Source of the DNA: CAYFVR01 sp046541515
Lineage (GTDB): Bacteria > Desulfobacterota > Desulfobacteria > Desulfobacterales > Desulfococcaceae
Assembly (NCBI GenBank): GCA_046541515.1
Contig: JBKHDD010000037.1
Coordinates: forward strand, 1 to 32,265
Direction of reading: 5' to 3'
DNA length: 32,265 nt
Below the pieces are notes generated by a model that was given only the letters and a program-made list of their open reading frames with translations, was not told the origin of the DNA and searched no databases. How positions within the stretch are numbered: the first letter of the stretch is position 1; every line of letters begins with the position of its first letter. Positions 22,722 through 30,945 of the stretch are shown piece after piece. A program made the position numbers and the translations under genes.

Positions 22722-23918
22722 GTGAACCGTTTTCTCAACGCGGCACGCGCCATTCTTCCGGAGATGCGGGCGGTCCGACGGGACATCCACCGCCATCCGG
22801 AAACCGGGATGCGGGAGTTCCGGACCGCCGGCCTGGTGGCCGACCACCTGAAGGGGCTGGGACTTTCCGTCCGGGTGGGCGTGGGCGGAACCGGGGTCAT
22901 GGCGACCCTCATGGGGGAATCGGAAGGGCCCCTGGTGGCGCTGCGGGCCGACATGGACGCCCTGCCCATGGCCGACGCCAAGACGGTGGCATACGCCTCG
23001 ACCCAACCCGACGCGGCCCATGCCTGCGGCCATGACGGCCACACGGCCATGTTGCTGGGGGCGGCCAAATTGCTCGCCGACGTGCGGGATCGATTGAAGG
23101 GCGGCGTGCGGTTTCTGTTTCAGCCGGCCGAGGAAAAGCCGCCGGGCGGGGCCCTGGCCATGATCCGGGACGGCGCGTTGACCGATCCGCCGGTGACGGC
23201 CATCCTGGCCCTGCACCTGAATCCCGACGTGGACGAAGGCCACGCCTACGCCACGCCGGGCCACGCCACGGTCTCCTCCGCCGGCTTCGAGCTGGAAATG
23301 ATCGGGCGGGGCGGCCACGTCGCCTTTCCCCATCGAGCGGTGGACCCGGTGACCATGGCCGCCTCGGTGATCATGGAGGCCCAGCACATCGTCAGCCGCC
23401 AGACCGATCCGCTGGAACCGGTAATTCTGGCATTCGGGGCGATCCAAGGCGGTACGGCCAACAACATCATTCCGGACCGGGTTCGCCTCTCCGGCACCCT
23501 GCGCACCCTCGCCCCGGAGGAACGGGACCGCCTGGCGGAACGGCTTCGACGGGTGGCGGAGCATGTGGCCGGCCTCCACGGCGGAACCTGCGAGCTGAAG
23601 GTGAACCTGGAATATCCGTCGGTCTACAACGACCCCGAACTGACCGAAACCCTTCTCGGCGCCGCCGGACGGGTGGTGGGGCCGGAGCGGGTCGTCCGGG
23701 CGTCCCGTCCCTTCATGGGCGGCGAGGACATGGCCTATTTCCATCAACGGGTCCCCGGCGTCCTCTGGTTTCTGGGCGTGCGGAACCCCGAAGCCGGGTT
23801 CGTGCACCCGCTCCACAGCCCCCGGTTCGACTTCAACGAGGCGGTCTTGGCGACGGGCGCCGCGATCCACGCCCAGGCGGTCGCCGAAATCCTCGCCCCC
23901 GACCTTCCCGGAATCTGA
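22722..23918 (+). CDS. M20-family metal-dependent amidohydrolase (N-acyl-amino-acid/hippurate hydrolase type)
   Basis: A 398-residue cytoplasmic peptidase-fold enzyme that removes acyl groups from amino acids or similar amides. It opens with RRDIHRHPETGMREF (19-33), typical of the family. Metal-site motifs: ADMDALP (76-82), HACGHDGHT (100-108, with Cys102 and His104 as likely ligands), PAEEKPPGG (135-143, catalytic Glu137/ligand Glu138), a later His in LALHLNPDVDEG, and EDMAYF near the C-terminus. The dimerisation/lid region lies in the middle (GRGGHVAFPHRAVDPV). The start is taken as GTG 22722, because that is where similarity begins and no suitable in-frame ATG exists nearby; ATG 22764 would cut the conserved N-terminus. 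Substrate not inferable. Confidence 0.85.
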   Translation: MNRFLNAARAILPEMRAVRRDIHRHPETGMREFRTAGLVADHLKGLGLSVRVGVGGTGVMATLMGESEGPLVALRADMDALPMADAKTVAYASTQPDAAHACGHDGHTAMLLGAAKLLADVRDRLKGGVRFLFQPAEEKPPGGALAMIRDGALTDPPVTAILALHLNPDVDEGHAYATPGHATVSSAGFELEMIGRGGHVAFPHRAVDPVTMAASVIMEAQHIVSRQTDPLEPVILAFGAIQGGTANNIIPDRVRLSGTLRTLAPEERDRLAERLRRVAEHVAGLHGGTCELKVNLEYPSVYNDPELTETLLGAAGRVVGPERVVRASRPFMGGEDMAYFHQRVPGVLWFLGVRNPEAGFVHPLHSPRFDFNEAVLATGAAIHAQAVAEILAPDLPGI

Positions 23919-24018
23919 AAAGGCCGGAAGCGCCTCCGCCGTTCGGCAACGCCACGAAATGACGAGGGCGACGCCCTCGGACGCCGTTTCCGCAACCCTC
24001 ACCCCTTGGGAGTCCATC

Positions 24019-25020
24019 ATGCCCGCCACCTTTGACCTGCCCTTGGAAGCGCTCCGGATTTACACGGGAACCAATCCGAAACCGTCCGACTTCGACGAAT
24101 TCTGGGACCGGGGCGTCGCCGAAATGACGGCCCTGGGCAAGACGTTCAATTGGGAAGCCGACGATTTCGGGACGCCCTACGCCGAATGCGGCCATCTGAC
24201 CTTTGGCGGCGTGGGCGGCGCGCGGATTCACGCCCGGATGGTCCGTCCCCGAAATTCGGCGCCGCCGGGTCCGGCGCTCCTCTGGTTTCATGGGTTGGGT
24301 TCGCGGGCGGTGGAATGGGTGCAGATGTTGCCCTACGCGGCCGCCGGGCTCACCGTGGCGGCCATGGACTGCCGGGGCCAAGGCGGACGGTCGGAGGACG
24401 TGGGCGGCGTTCGAGGTCCCACGCTGCGCGGCCATATCGTGCGGGGGTTGGAGGATGCGCCGGAGCGCATGCTCTATCGCAACATCTTTCTGGACGCCGC
24501 CCAATTGGCCCGGATCGTGATGGAGCGGCCCGAGGTGGACCCTTCCCGAATCGCAACGGTCGGCCGAAGCCAGGGCGGGGCATTGGCGCTGGCCTGCGCG
24601 GCCCTGGAACCGAGAATCTTCCGGGTGGCGTCCGTCTATCCGTACCTGTGCGACTACCGCCGGGTATACGACATCGATTTGGCCCGGGACGCCTACGGGG
24701 AACTCCAGGACTGGTTCCGCTATCGCGATCCCCGCCACCTGCGAGAGGCGGAAATCTTCGAACGGCTGGGCTACATCGACGTTCAGCACCTTTGTGGACG
24801 GATTCAAGGCGAGGTGCTGTTCGCCACCGGGTTGATGGACGAAATCTGTCCGCCCTCCACCCAATTCGCCGCCTTCAACCGGATCGGCGCGCCCAAATGG
24901 ATGGACCTTTATCCGGATTTCGGCCACGAAGACCTCCCCGGTCATCCGGACCGAATCTACCGGTTTCTGACGGAGGGTCTGGCGGCGGCGGCGGATGCGC
25001 GACAAGGAGAAGTTGGATGA
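24019..25020 (+). CDS. Acetyl-xylan-esterase/cephalosporin-deacetylase-like alpha/beta hydrolase
   Basis: A 333-residue serine hydrolase of the AXE1 (CE7-like) group. The N-terminus FDLPLEALRIYTGTNPKPSDFDEFWDRG is characteristic. The oxyanion-side HG is in LLWFHGLGS, and MDCRGQGGRSEDVGG matches the family RGQG block. The triad can be placed: Ser184 in GRSQGG, Asp274 in TGLMDEICPPST, His303 in FGHEDLPG. Members cleave short acyl esters from sugars or antibiotics. No signal peptide, so cytoplasmic. It starts about 100 bp after the M20 gene and could be co-transcribed with it, making a small deacylation pair, but no shared pathway is evident. Confidence 0.82.
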   Translation: MPATFDLPLEALRIYTGTNPKPSDFDEFWDRGVAEMTALGKTFNWEADDFGTPYAECGHLTFGGVGGARIHARMVRPRNSAPPGPALLWFHGLGSRAVEWVQMLPYAAAGLTVAAMDCRGQGGRSEDVGGVRGPTLRGHIVRGLEDAPERMLYRNIFLDAAQLARIVMERPEVDPSRIATVGRSQGGALALACAALEPRIFRVASVYPYLCDYRRVYDIDLARDAYGELQDWFRYRDPRHLREAEIFERLGYIDVQHLCGRIQGEVLFATGLMDEICPPSTQFAAFNRIGAPKWMDLYPDFGHEDLPGHPDRIYRFLTEGLAAAADARQGEVG

Positions 25021-25162
25021 ACCGGCCGGTTCCGGTCGCCCGCCTTCGGACGCGCGGCGTCGAAATCTCGCCGGCGATCAAGCATTTCCCAAAACGGAAA
25101 GGGCGGAAATCGGGGATTTTTCAGGCGGATAAAAGCGGGGGAAAAGCGGAGAAAACCGGGGT

Positions 25163-25191
25163 TTGACTTGGGGCCTTGATTGGGTTAGGTT
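25163..25191 (+). promoter_or_regulatory. Weak candidate promoter of the PilZ gene
   Basis: TTGACT (25163-25168) and TAGGTT (25186-25191) at 17-bp spacing, about 130 bases before the PilZ ATG. The -35 is good and the -10 poor. Confidence 0.3.
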
Positions 25192-25322
25192 CGTTTTTCA
25201 CATTTCCCCCATTGTCAAAACCGATGGCCTTGCAACCGACCCGGCGAGAAACGACCGGCAAAGAGCCCCAGCCGACGAGCCGCCGAACGAAAACCGGAAC
25301 CCGTTTCCCACGAGGCAGGACC

Positions 25323-25652
25323 ATGAAGGAAAAACGCGCGGAAAAGCGGCTTCAATTGGCCCGGTACCTCAAAGTTTTCGACCGGACATCGGGCATGTTC
25401 GTCGGACACATGGTGGATGTTCACCTGCGGGGTATGCTGATGGTTTCCGAACGCCCGATTCTTCCGGGCAGCGAATTGAAATTCGGTTTGGAGATTTTCG
25501 CGGAGAAAATGCCGCTGACCCTGGAAGCGATCTGGTGCGAAGAGGACACCGGGTTGGAGTCCTACAATATCGGATGCCGGATTGTGGATCTTCCGCCGGA
25601 CACCGAAACCTGCATTCGGGCCTTGATGGAGGCGCTGGAAAGCCGATCCTGA
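25323..25652 (+). CDS. Single-domain PilZ protein (possible c-di-GMP receptor)
   Basis: A 109-residue protein that is only a PilZ beta-barrel. The N-terminus KEKRAEKRLQ contains the R-x-x-x-R motif (Arg5, Arg9) that grips cyclic-di-GMP. The second motif, normally D/N-x-S-x-x-G, reads VDVHLRGM: Asp and Gly are kept but Ser is His. Binding is therefore plausible but may be altered. The remaining strands (GSELKFGLEIF; LEAIWCEED; YNIGCRIVDLP) are typical. ATG 25323 lies a few bases after AGGA; in-frame upstream codons (from 25176) have no family character. It is convergent with the histidine kinase, 116 bp apart. Likely a small adaptor that changes motility or surface behaviour. Confidence 0.75.
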   Translation: MKEKRAEKRLQLARYLKVFDRTSGMFVGHMVDVHLRGMLMVSERPILPGSELKFGLEIFAEKMPLTLEAIWCEEDTGLESYNIGCRIVDLPPDTETCIRALMEALESRS

Positions 25653-25768
25653 ATTCGGCGGCCCCATTTTGGGAGCCTATCCTTCCCTGTTTGCCGGCCT
25701 TTTGACGGTCTTTTATCCGGCGAACGCCTCCCGATCCGCCTCCGCCATCGCCAGGCGCGGCCGTCGGC

Positions 25769-27229
25769 TCATTCCTCCGGCTCCGTTTTCAGCGGCCAGA
25801 CCACCTCGACTTCCAGCCCGCCCTCCCCGGAGGAACGGAGCATCAACCGGCCGCCGGAAAAGGCGGCCCGTTCCCGCATCCGGGCCAGTCCGCGCCCGGA
25901 TTCATCCGCCGCCTCCGTTTCCAATTCCATTCCCATCCCGTTGTCGCCCACCCGCAATCGCAGCTGCCCGTCCAGCCGTTCCAGCCGAACGGTCACCACT
26001 TGGCCGCCGGAATGGCGGGCCGCATTGTCCATGGCGTCCTGAACGATCCGAAAAAGAACGATTTTCAGAGATTCCGGAATTTCGGATTCCGCCGCCTCCA
26101 CCGCCAGCGACACCCGAATCCGCGGATGGTCTCGCCCGAACTGTTTGGCGTACCAGCGCAAGGTGGCGCCGATGCCGATGTCGTCCAGCATGCAGGGACG
26201 AAGGCCGGCCTGGATGCGACGAATTTCCCTGGACATCCATTCAATCCGCCCGATATCGGTTCGAAGACCGTCGGCCAACGCGTCCGGAAGATGGTCCAGT
26301 TTCCGCTCCAGGCTGTACCGCAAGGCGGAAAGCGAGGCGCCGATGGTGTCGTGGATGTCCAGGGCGACCCGTTTCCGCTCCGTCTCCAGCGCTTCCAGCA
26401 GTCGACGGGACAAGTTCCGAACCCGACGCCGGGAGCCGATCAATCGCTGTTCCACGCGTTTCGCCTTCGAAACATCCTCCACCACCGCCACCGCCGCCTC
26501 GCCCCCCGCCGAACCGGAAGCGGGGAGAGAAACCGTAAACCGCAACCATTGGCCCGGCCGGATTTCCGCGTCGATCCGGCGATAGGAGATATTCCCTCCG
26601 GATGCCAACAGCGTCCGCCGAAAACCCCGCAGCCGACTGGCCACTTCGGCGGGGAAAAGGTCCTCCAGCCGCCGAGGGAAATCCCCTTCGGCGGATTGGA
26701 TCCCGCCCAAGATCGGCGATCCATTTCCGCAAATCAGCCGCCCCCGGGCGCCGAACCGCAAAACGCCCAGCTCGGCGTTGCGGCAAACGTCGCAGCGAAC
26801 GCCGTCCGTGCCGACCTCTTCCGGAAGTTCCCCCGTTTTCGTCGCGGCATCTCGAACCCGCCTTTCCAATTCCTCGGTGGATATCGCCTCGGGATCGAAG
26901 CCGTCGAATGCCCCGGCCGCACGGACCGCTTTCGCCTCCGCCGGGGAGAGATTTCGCCGAAGCCACAGGATCGGCGCGGTGCATCCGGCCGCCCGCATCT
27001 CCCGAATCCGGCGGCCCGCCTCTTCCGGCGTGGATTCGAAGGCGGTCAGAAACAGCTCCGCCGACCGATCCCGCGCGGCCCCGGCGGGGGAACCCACCCG
27101 TCTCCAGATCAGAACGGAAGCGGAAACATCGCGCAACAGCCGTTCGGCCGAACGGGCGGTTTCGGTATCGGCGGGGGCGATCAGCACCGCCCGCGGCGGC
27201 CATGGATTTTCGGAATGGATTGGACTCAT
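25769..27229 (-). CDS. NarX/DegS-type sensor histidine kinase (HisKA_3), cytoplasmic
   Basis: A 486-residue kinase with no membrane segment. Residues 1-135 look like a degenerate receiver-type domain (AVLIAPADTETARSAERLL; ILWLRRNLSPAEAKAVRAAGA) without a clear phospho-acceptor Asp. A CDVC motif follows near 145, then a PAS-like segment to about 270. The HisKA_3 dimerisation helix has the phospho-acceptor His293 in ALDIHDTIGASLSALR. The ATPase domain has the N-box DAMDNAARHS, the G1 box VGDNGMGM and GRGLARMRERAAF. The start is taken as ATG 27227-27229; the frame runs on upstream but with non-protein-like sequence. No response regulator is adjacent, so its partner is elsewhere. Confidence 0.85.
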   Translation of the reverse strand: MSPIHSENPWPPRAVLIAPADTETARSAERLLRDVSASVLIWRRVGSPAGAARDRSAELFLTAFESTPEEAGRRIREMRAAGCTAPILWLRRNLSPAEAKAVRAAGAFDGFDPEAISTEELERRVRDAATKTGELPEEVGTDGVRCDVCRNAELGVLRFGARGRLICGNGSPILGGIQSAEGDFPRRLEDLFPAEVASRLRGFRRTLLASGGNISYRRIDAEIRPGQWLRFTVSLPASGSAGGEAAVAVVEDVSKAKRVEQRLIGSRRRVRNLSRRLLEALETERKRVALDIHDTIGASLSALRYSLERKLDHLPDALADGLRTDIGRIEWMSREIRRIQAGLRPCMLDDIGIGATLRWYAKQFGRDHPRIRVSLAVEAAESEIPESLKIVLFRIVQDAMDNAARHSGGQVVTVRLERLDGQLRLRVGDNGMGMELETEAADESGRGLARMRERAAFSGGRLMLRSSGEGGLEVEVVWPLKTEPEE

Positions 27230-28031
27230 TTCAGATTGGTTTTTTCCGCTTTGGGAAAAGCGAAGAAGGTTTCCCGATTCGTTCTTCCCCGGCGCCAAGG
27301 AATGGATTCGGCCATTGGGCGGCCACCCCGAGCATTCGGCAATCGGTCTGTGGATCGAAGGCCGCTCGCGGAATTTCCGGAATGGGCAAGGGATGAGCCA
27401 AAGGAATGGGGGGGTCCGCTCGATTCGTCGGATTTCCACACCTGACGGCGCCGTGGGGGAAAGGGGGTCAAACGATTTGGACGGCCGGATGGCTCCCGGC
27501 CAAGGGGGTTTGCAAAAATACCGATACCGAAGCTCAAACACCCTCCGCCCCCCCTCAAGGGGGATTGGCGAGTTGTTCCCCCGCTCGAGGGGCGCCCGGT
27601 ATGAAAATTGGTGCAAATCGCCTCGTTCGGAACCATAATGCCGAAATGGGCATTGCGCCACCGCCAACTTTTTTTTCCGTCGGATTTCCGTCTCGGGCCG
27701 GCGGAATGGCCATGTTCCCCGCCCCTTCCCCGGCGGCCCCTCCGGCCGCAACACGAATGTCCCAATCTGGAAAGCCCGCCGGCAAATCCGGATCGGGCCG
27801 GCCAACGCTTCCCAATTAACGAATCATTTCCCTTTTGCCAACCCAAAGAACCCTTTTCATTCCGGAGGAATCCGAGGGGCGGCGGGACTTCCGCCGGGAG
27901 GCAATTGCCCAGAGTTGCCCCCCCTACCTTTCTCCCCGATCCAGCTTAAATCATTGGATAAGAATATGAGTGGACGAACCTTCCGGCGGAGCCGGTCCGG
28001 AACTGAAACGATCATATGACCAAAATTTTTC
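27230..28031. other. Gene-free stretch of about 800 bp with scattered hairpins
   Basis: No frame here shows protein character in either direction. It contains short palindromes: CCCCC-TCAA-GGGGG near 27556, AATGCC/GGCATT near 27640, a GGCGG/CCGCC stem near 27885 and GGCAATTGCC near 27900. Base composition is more mixed than in the flanking genes. It may be decayed coding DNA upstream of the kinase gene; I cannot identify the ancestor. Confidence 0.5.
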
Positions 28032-28060
28032 TTGACAGAAACCCGCCGATGCCCTACATT
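28032..28060 (+). promoter_or_regulatory. Good sigma-70 promoter of the DUF134 operon
   Basis: Consensus TTGACA (28032-28037) and TACATT (28055-28060) are separated by exactly 17 bp, giving a short leader before ATG 28095. Confidence 0.65.
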
Positions 28061-28094
28061 CCCTTTCAAATACTCATAACGGAAACGAGACCTC

Positions 28095-28685
28095 ATGCCG
28101 AGACCAAAAAAGCGCCGATGGGTATCCGAATGCCCGAAAACGGCTCGTTTTGGGCCCACCGACATCCCCCCCAACGGGGAGCTGGACCTTTCCATGGAAG
28201 AAATGGAGGCGATTCGTCTGTCGGATTTCGAGCGAATGGACCAGGACGCGGCGGCCCAACTGATGGGCGTTTCCCGCCAGACCTACGGACGGATTCTCGC
28301 CGCGGCCCGCGGCCGGGTCGCCGAGGCGCTGGTCACGGGAAAAGGCGTCAACATCGGCGGCGGCCATTACGTCCTGCGGGAACGCCGAGGCGGGCGAGGT
28401 CGCCATGGCGCGGGCCATCGTTTCGACACAACGGAAGGAGAAGATATGCCCAGAGGAGATGGAACCGGACCCAATGGACAAGGTCCCGCAGGACGCGGAC
28501 GCGGCCCTTGCGGCGGCGGCGCGGGCAACCGAGGCGGCGGTCGCGGCGCCGGAGGGCGCGGCATGGGCCAAGGCGGAGGCGGCAAACGGGGCGGCGCGGG
28601 TCGCGGCCAAGGACGGGCCGGCGGGGGACAAAACGTCAATCCCGTCCCCGTTGCGCCCCGCAAAGAAAACGGCGAGAACGAATAA
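28095..28685 (+). CDS. DUF134 DNA-binding protein fused to a DUF5320-like glycine-rich tail
   Basis: A 196-residue protein. Residues 1-105 are a full DUF134 helix-turn-helix protein: MPRPKKRRWVSECP, LDLSMEEMEAIRLSDFERM, DQDAAAQLMGVSRQTYGRIL. From Met118 the same frame continues MPRGDGTGPNGQGPAGRGRG, which is the canonical N-terminus of a separate DUF5320 protein, followed by a Gly/Arg-rich tail with almost no other residues. A Shine-Dalgarno (AAGGAG) sits directly before Met118 (ATG 28446), as it would for an independent gene, so two products may be made. DUF134 and DUF5320 proteins commonly neighbour Mrp/NifX-type iron-sulfur or FeMo-cofactor-like genes; none are here. Function unknown; DNA binding by the N-terminus is a reasonable inference. 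Confidence 0.8.
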   Translation: MPRPKKRRWVSECPKTARFGPTDIPPNGELDLSMEEMEAIRLSDFERMDQDAAAQLMGVSRQTYGRILAAARGRVAEALVTGKGVNIGGGHYVLRERRGGRGRHGAGHRFDTTEGEDMPRGDGTGPNGQGPAGRGRGPCGGGAGNRGGGRGAGGRGMGQGGGGKRGGAGRGQGRAGGGQNVNPVPVAPRKENGENE

Positions 28686-28703
28686 CAACGAAAGGAGATC
28701 GAC

Positions 28704-29024
28704 ATGCCTGGATTTGATCGAACCGGACCGAGAGGAATGGGTCCCATGACCGGCGGCGGTCGAGGCTGGTGCGTACGGAACGCCGGAGACGCGGCCTACG
28801 GTTTTGCCTACGGTCGTGGGCGCGGACGCGGCGGAAGAGGATTCGGCGGGGGGGCGCGCTTCGGTTGGGGAGCCGCGTACGCCGCCCCCGCCTCGTCCAC
28901 GGCGATTTCCGAGCGTACGGGAAATTCGCTGACCGGCCTGCGCGCCGAGGCGGAATGGACCCGCAATCGGCTCGCGGAAATTGAACAACGCATCGCGACG
29001 CTGGAAACCCAAGACGCGGAGTAA
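28704..29024 (+). CDS. DUF5320-type small protein
   Basis: A 106-residue protein beginning MPGFDRTGPRGMGPMTGGGRGWC, the family hallmark, with a Gly/Arg/Phe-rich middle and a C-terminal coiled-coil helix (LRAEAEWTRNRLAEIEQRIATLE, about 80-102). AAAGGAG lies a few bases before the ATG, 18 bp after the preceding stop, so it belongs to the same operon. The coiled coil suggests it oligomerises. No function is established for the family. Confidence 0.8.
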   Translation: MPGFDRTGPRGMGPMTGGGRGWCVRNAGDAAYGFAYGRGRGRGGRGFGGGARFGWGAAYAAPASSTAISERTGNSLTGLRAEAEWTRNRLAEIEQRIATLETQDAE

Positions 29025-29037
29025 TCATTACCGACCC

Positions 29038-29075
29038 GGGGCGAACTTGTCAACGGTTCGCCCCGCTCGGCTTTT
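29038..29075 (+). terminator. Intrinsic terminator of the DUF134/DUF5320 operon
   Basis: GGGGCGAAC (29038-29046) pairs perfectly with GTTCGCCCC (29056-29064) over a 9-nt loop. A short T run (CTTTTCC) follows about 6 nt later, so termination is probably moderate. Confidence 0.55.
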
Positions 29076-29365
29076 CCTTGCCCTTTGTTCCCGCCCGGCG
29101 TAAAAATCCTCTCCGAAACGTTTCTTTTTTTTCCATCCACCCGAAAATTTGCGCCCAACCAACCATCCCATGGCCGAAGCGGCGCCTTCGCGGGTTCAGC
29201 GGGGCGACATTGCGCCGGTCCGAAGGCGTTGCGTTCCGGGAATTTCCGCGGGAAAGAATCTCCGGCGTTTGCCTCCGCGGAGGCACGAACGCTCACCGAA
29301 AGGAAACCAACCGGCCCTTGGGGCATTTCGGGTTGACCCTCACTTTCATGTTTCGGAGAAACCAA
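29076..29365. other. Intergenic stretch with a 16-bp perfect palindrome
   Basis: No gene is supported here. TGCCTCCGCGGAGGCA at 29270-29285 is a perfect 16-bp palindrome about 80 bases before the transaminase start, suitable as an operator or short hairpin. Frames extending the transaminase upstream across this stretch show no family similarity. Confidence 0.4.
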
Positions 29366-30214
29366 ATGCTTGTCTATTTCAACGGAGAATTTCGATTCAA
29401 AAACGAAATCCAAATCTCGCCGGACGACCGGGGATTCCTCTTCGCCGACGGGGTCTACGAGGTGATTCTGGCCCACGACAATCGCCTGTTTCGCCGAGCG
29501 GCTCACCTGGAAAGGCTGCGGAATTCCCTGGATGGGCTGCGGATCGACCTGCCCGAAGCGGAATTTCGGAAACTGGACGCCGCCTCGGAGACATTGCTGG
29601 CCCAAAACAATCTGACCGAAGGGGCGGCCACGGTCTACATCCAGGTGACGCGCGGCGCCGCCCCGCGAAAACATCGGTTTCCCGAGAAGCCGACGCCGCC
29701 GACGGTCTACGCCTCGGCCGGCCGGTTTTTTCCCAACGAATCGGGATGGAAAAACGGGGTCGCGGTGGTCACGGCGCCCGACATCCGATGGACCCGATGC
29801 GATTTAAAAACGGTGTCTTTGACGGCCAACGTGCTGGCCAGCCAGCGAGCGGCGGAGAAAGGCGCGCAGGAGGCGGTGTTCGTGCGGGACGGGATGATCA
29901 CCGAAGGGGCGCACACCAGCTTCGCGGCGGTGTTCGAAGGCGTATTGTGGACCTATCCGGAATGCCCTTACATTCTGTCGGGAATCACCCGACGGGCCGT
30001 TCTGGAACTTTGCGAAAGGCTGGAAATCCCGGTGCGGGAACATCCCATTTCGCGGGACGGGATGGGGTCGGCCTCGGAGGCCATGCTACTGGGGACCACC
30101 ACCGAAGTCACGCCGGTGGTGGCGTTGGACGGCGAAACCGTGGGCGAAGGAACCCCGGGTCCCCTCACCCGCCGGCTTCAAACCGCCCTGCGGAAGGAAA
30201 TTCGCGGGGAATAA
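29366..30214 (+). CDS. dat: D-amino-acid (D-alanine) transaminase, class IV PLP fold
   Basis: A 282-residue enzyme that swaps the amino group between D-alanine and 2-oxoglutarate-type acids to make D-glutamate for the cell wall, or degrades D-amino acids. Length equals the Bacillus enzyme. Residues match it well: DRGFLFADGVYEVI with Tyr31, VTRGAAPRKHRFPE with the substrate-carboxylate pair Arg101/His103 that separates D-transaminases from branched-chain ones, and DIRWTRCDLKTVSL with the PLP lysine Lys148. TEGAHTSF and SGITRRAVLEL bind the cofactor phosphate. The start is ATG 29366, with GGAGA about seven bases upstream; ATG 29348 lacks this. It stands alone between a terminator and a convergent small gene. 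Confidence 0.88.
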   Translation: MLVYFNGEFRFKNEIQISPDDRGFLFADGVYEVILAHDNRLFRRAAHLERLRNSLDGLRIDLPEAEFRKLDAASETLLAQNNLTEGAATVYIQVTRGAAPRKHRFPEKPTPPTVYASAGRFFPNESGWKNGVAVVTAPDIRWTRCDLKTVSLTANVLASQRAAEKGAQEAVFVRDGMITEGAHTSFAAVFEGVLWTYPECPYILSGITRRAVLELCERLEIPVREHPISRDGMGSASEAMLLGTTTEVTPVVALDGETVGEGTPGPLTRRLQTALRKEIRGE

Positions 30215-30223
30215 CCGGCCAAA

Positions 30224-30412
30224 CTACTCCATCCCGATGATTTTCAGCTCGGGATTGAGCTCGAATCGGCATTCGCAGGATTGGCACTCGCCCGACTCCG
30301 GATCTCCGGAATCATCGCGGCATACGGAAACCGCTTTGCTGAAACAGTTGGGGCATTTGAGGTTCGCGAAAAACTCGGTCTTGTTGCATTGGCCGTCGCA
30401 TGAACCAGACAT
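30224..30412 (-). CDS. 62-residue zinc-ribbon protein, hypothetical
   Basis: Starting at the ATG complement 30410-30412, which has a perfect AGGAGG seven bases upstream, the frame gives MSGSCDGQCNKTEFFANLKC and on to a stop at 30224. Eight cysteines (5, 9, 20, 23, 31, 43, 46, 48) include CPNC and CQSC, the knuckles of a zinc ribbon. The longer in-frame extension (to 30745) is GC-skew noise. Convergent with the transaminase, 9 bp apart. Could bind zinc or another metal; function unknown. Confidence 0.65.
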   Translation of the reverse strand: MSGSCDGQCNKTEFFANLKCPNCFSKAVSVCRDDSGDPESGECQSCECRFELNPELKIIGME

Positions 30413-30672
30413 TCCAAACCTCCTCGGTTTGCGGTGCGATGGCGGATGGGTTGTTTTCCAACCCGCCGTTTCGGGGAAAGTCCAAGATAAGACGGATCGG
30501 AAATCAGGCAATGCACACCCGGCGGTTTTCGCCACCATCGCGCCGGCGGCCCGGCAGACCCGCGCCGCGAAGTCGAGGTTTGCGGTGGCGGGGCTGTCCC
30601 CGCGCCCCAAGGCCCGTCTCGCTTCCGCGAAACGCCTTGCCCGATCTCCGCCACCGGATTTGCCGAAAGGAA

Positions 30673-30945
30673 ATGTCCGACCATGTTTTTCGCCTGGTTT
30701 ACCCAAATGCGCCCGCGGCCCGGGCCCTGCTGGCCACCCTGTCAACCTGGTTTCTCGTCGCCGCCGGCGCGGCGCCGGTCTTGTTCTTCCGGGAAATCAA
30801 CCGCAAGTTGCTGGACGGCATGTCGGGCTTCGCGGTCGGGGTGATGATCGCGGCCGCCCACTGGTCTCTATTGGCGCCCGCCATCGCCTTGGCGGAGGGA
30901 GGATCGGTTCCCCCCATGGATTCCGGCCGCGACTGTTTTTTTTAA
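30673..30945 (+). pseudogene. ZIP-family metal transporter gene, 5' fragment
   Basis: ATG 30673, with AAAGGA just upstream, begins MSDHVFRLVYPNAPAARALL. The next blocks are two membrane helices of the ZIP family: LLATLSTWFLVAAGAAPVLFF, then INRKLLDGMSGFAVGVMIAA and HWSLLAPAIALAE. The frame then diverges at a run of six C (30910-30915). Reading one C fewer restores PPWIPAATVFF, the normal continuation, so a 1-base insertion is likely. Homology stops at about 30943, where an IS630-type remnant begins. The remaining six or so helices are missing and do not reappear beyond the remnant, so the gene is dead. Confidence 0.75.

Noticed and set aside
30227..30745. 173-residue minus-strand protein
   Set aside because: Only the last 62 codons look like protein and they have their own AGGAGG and ATG; the upstream part is skew noise.
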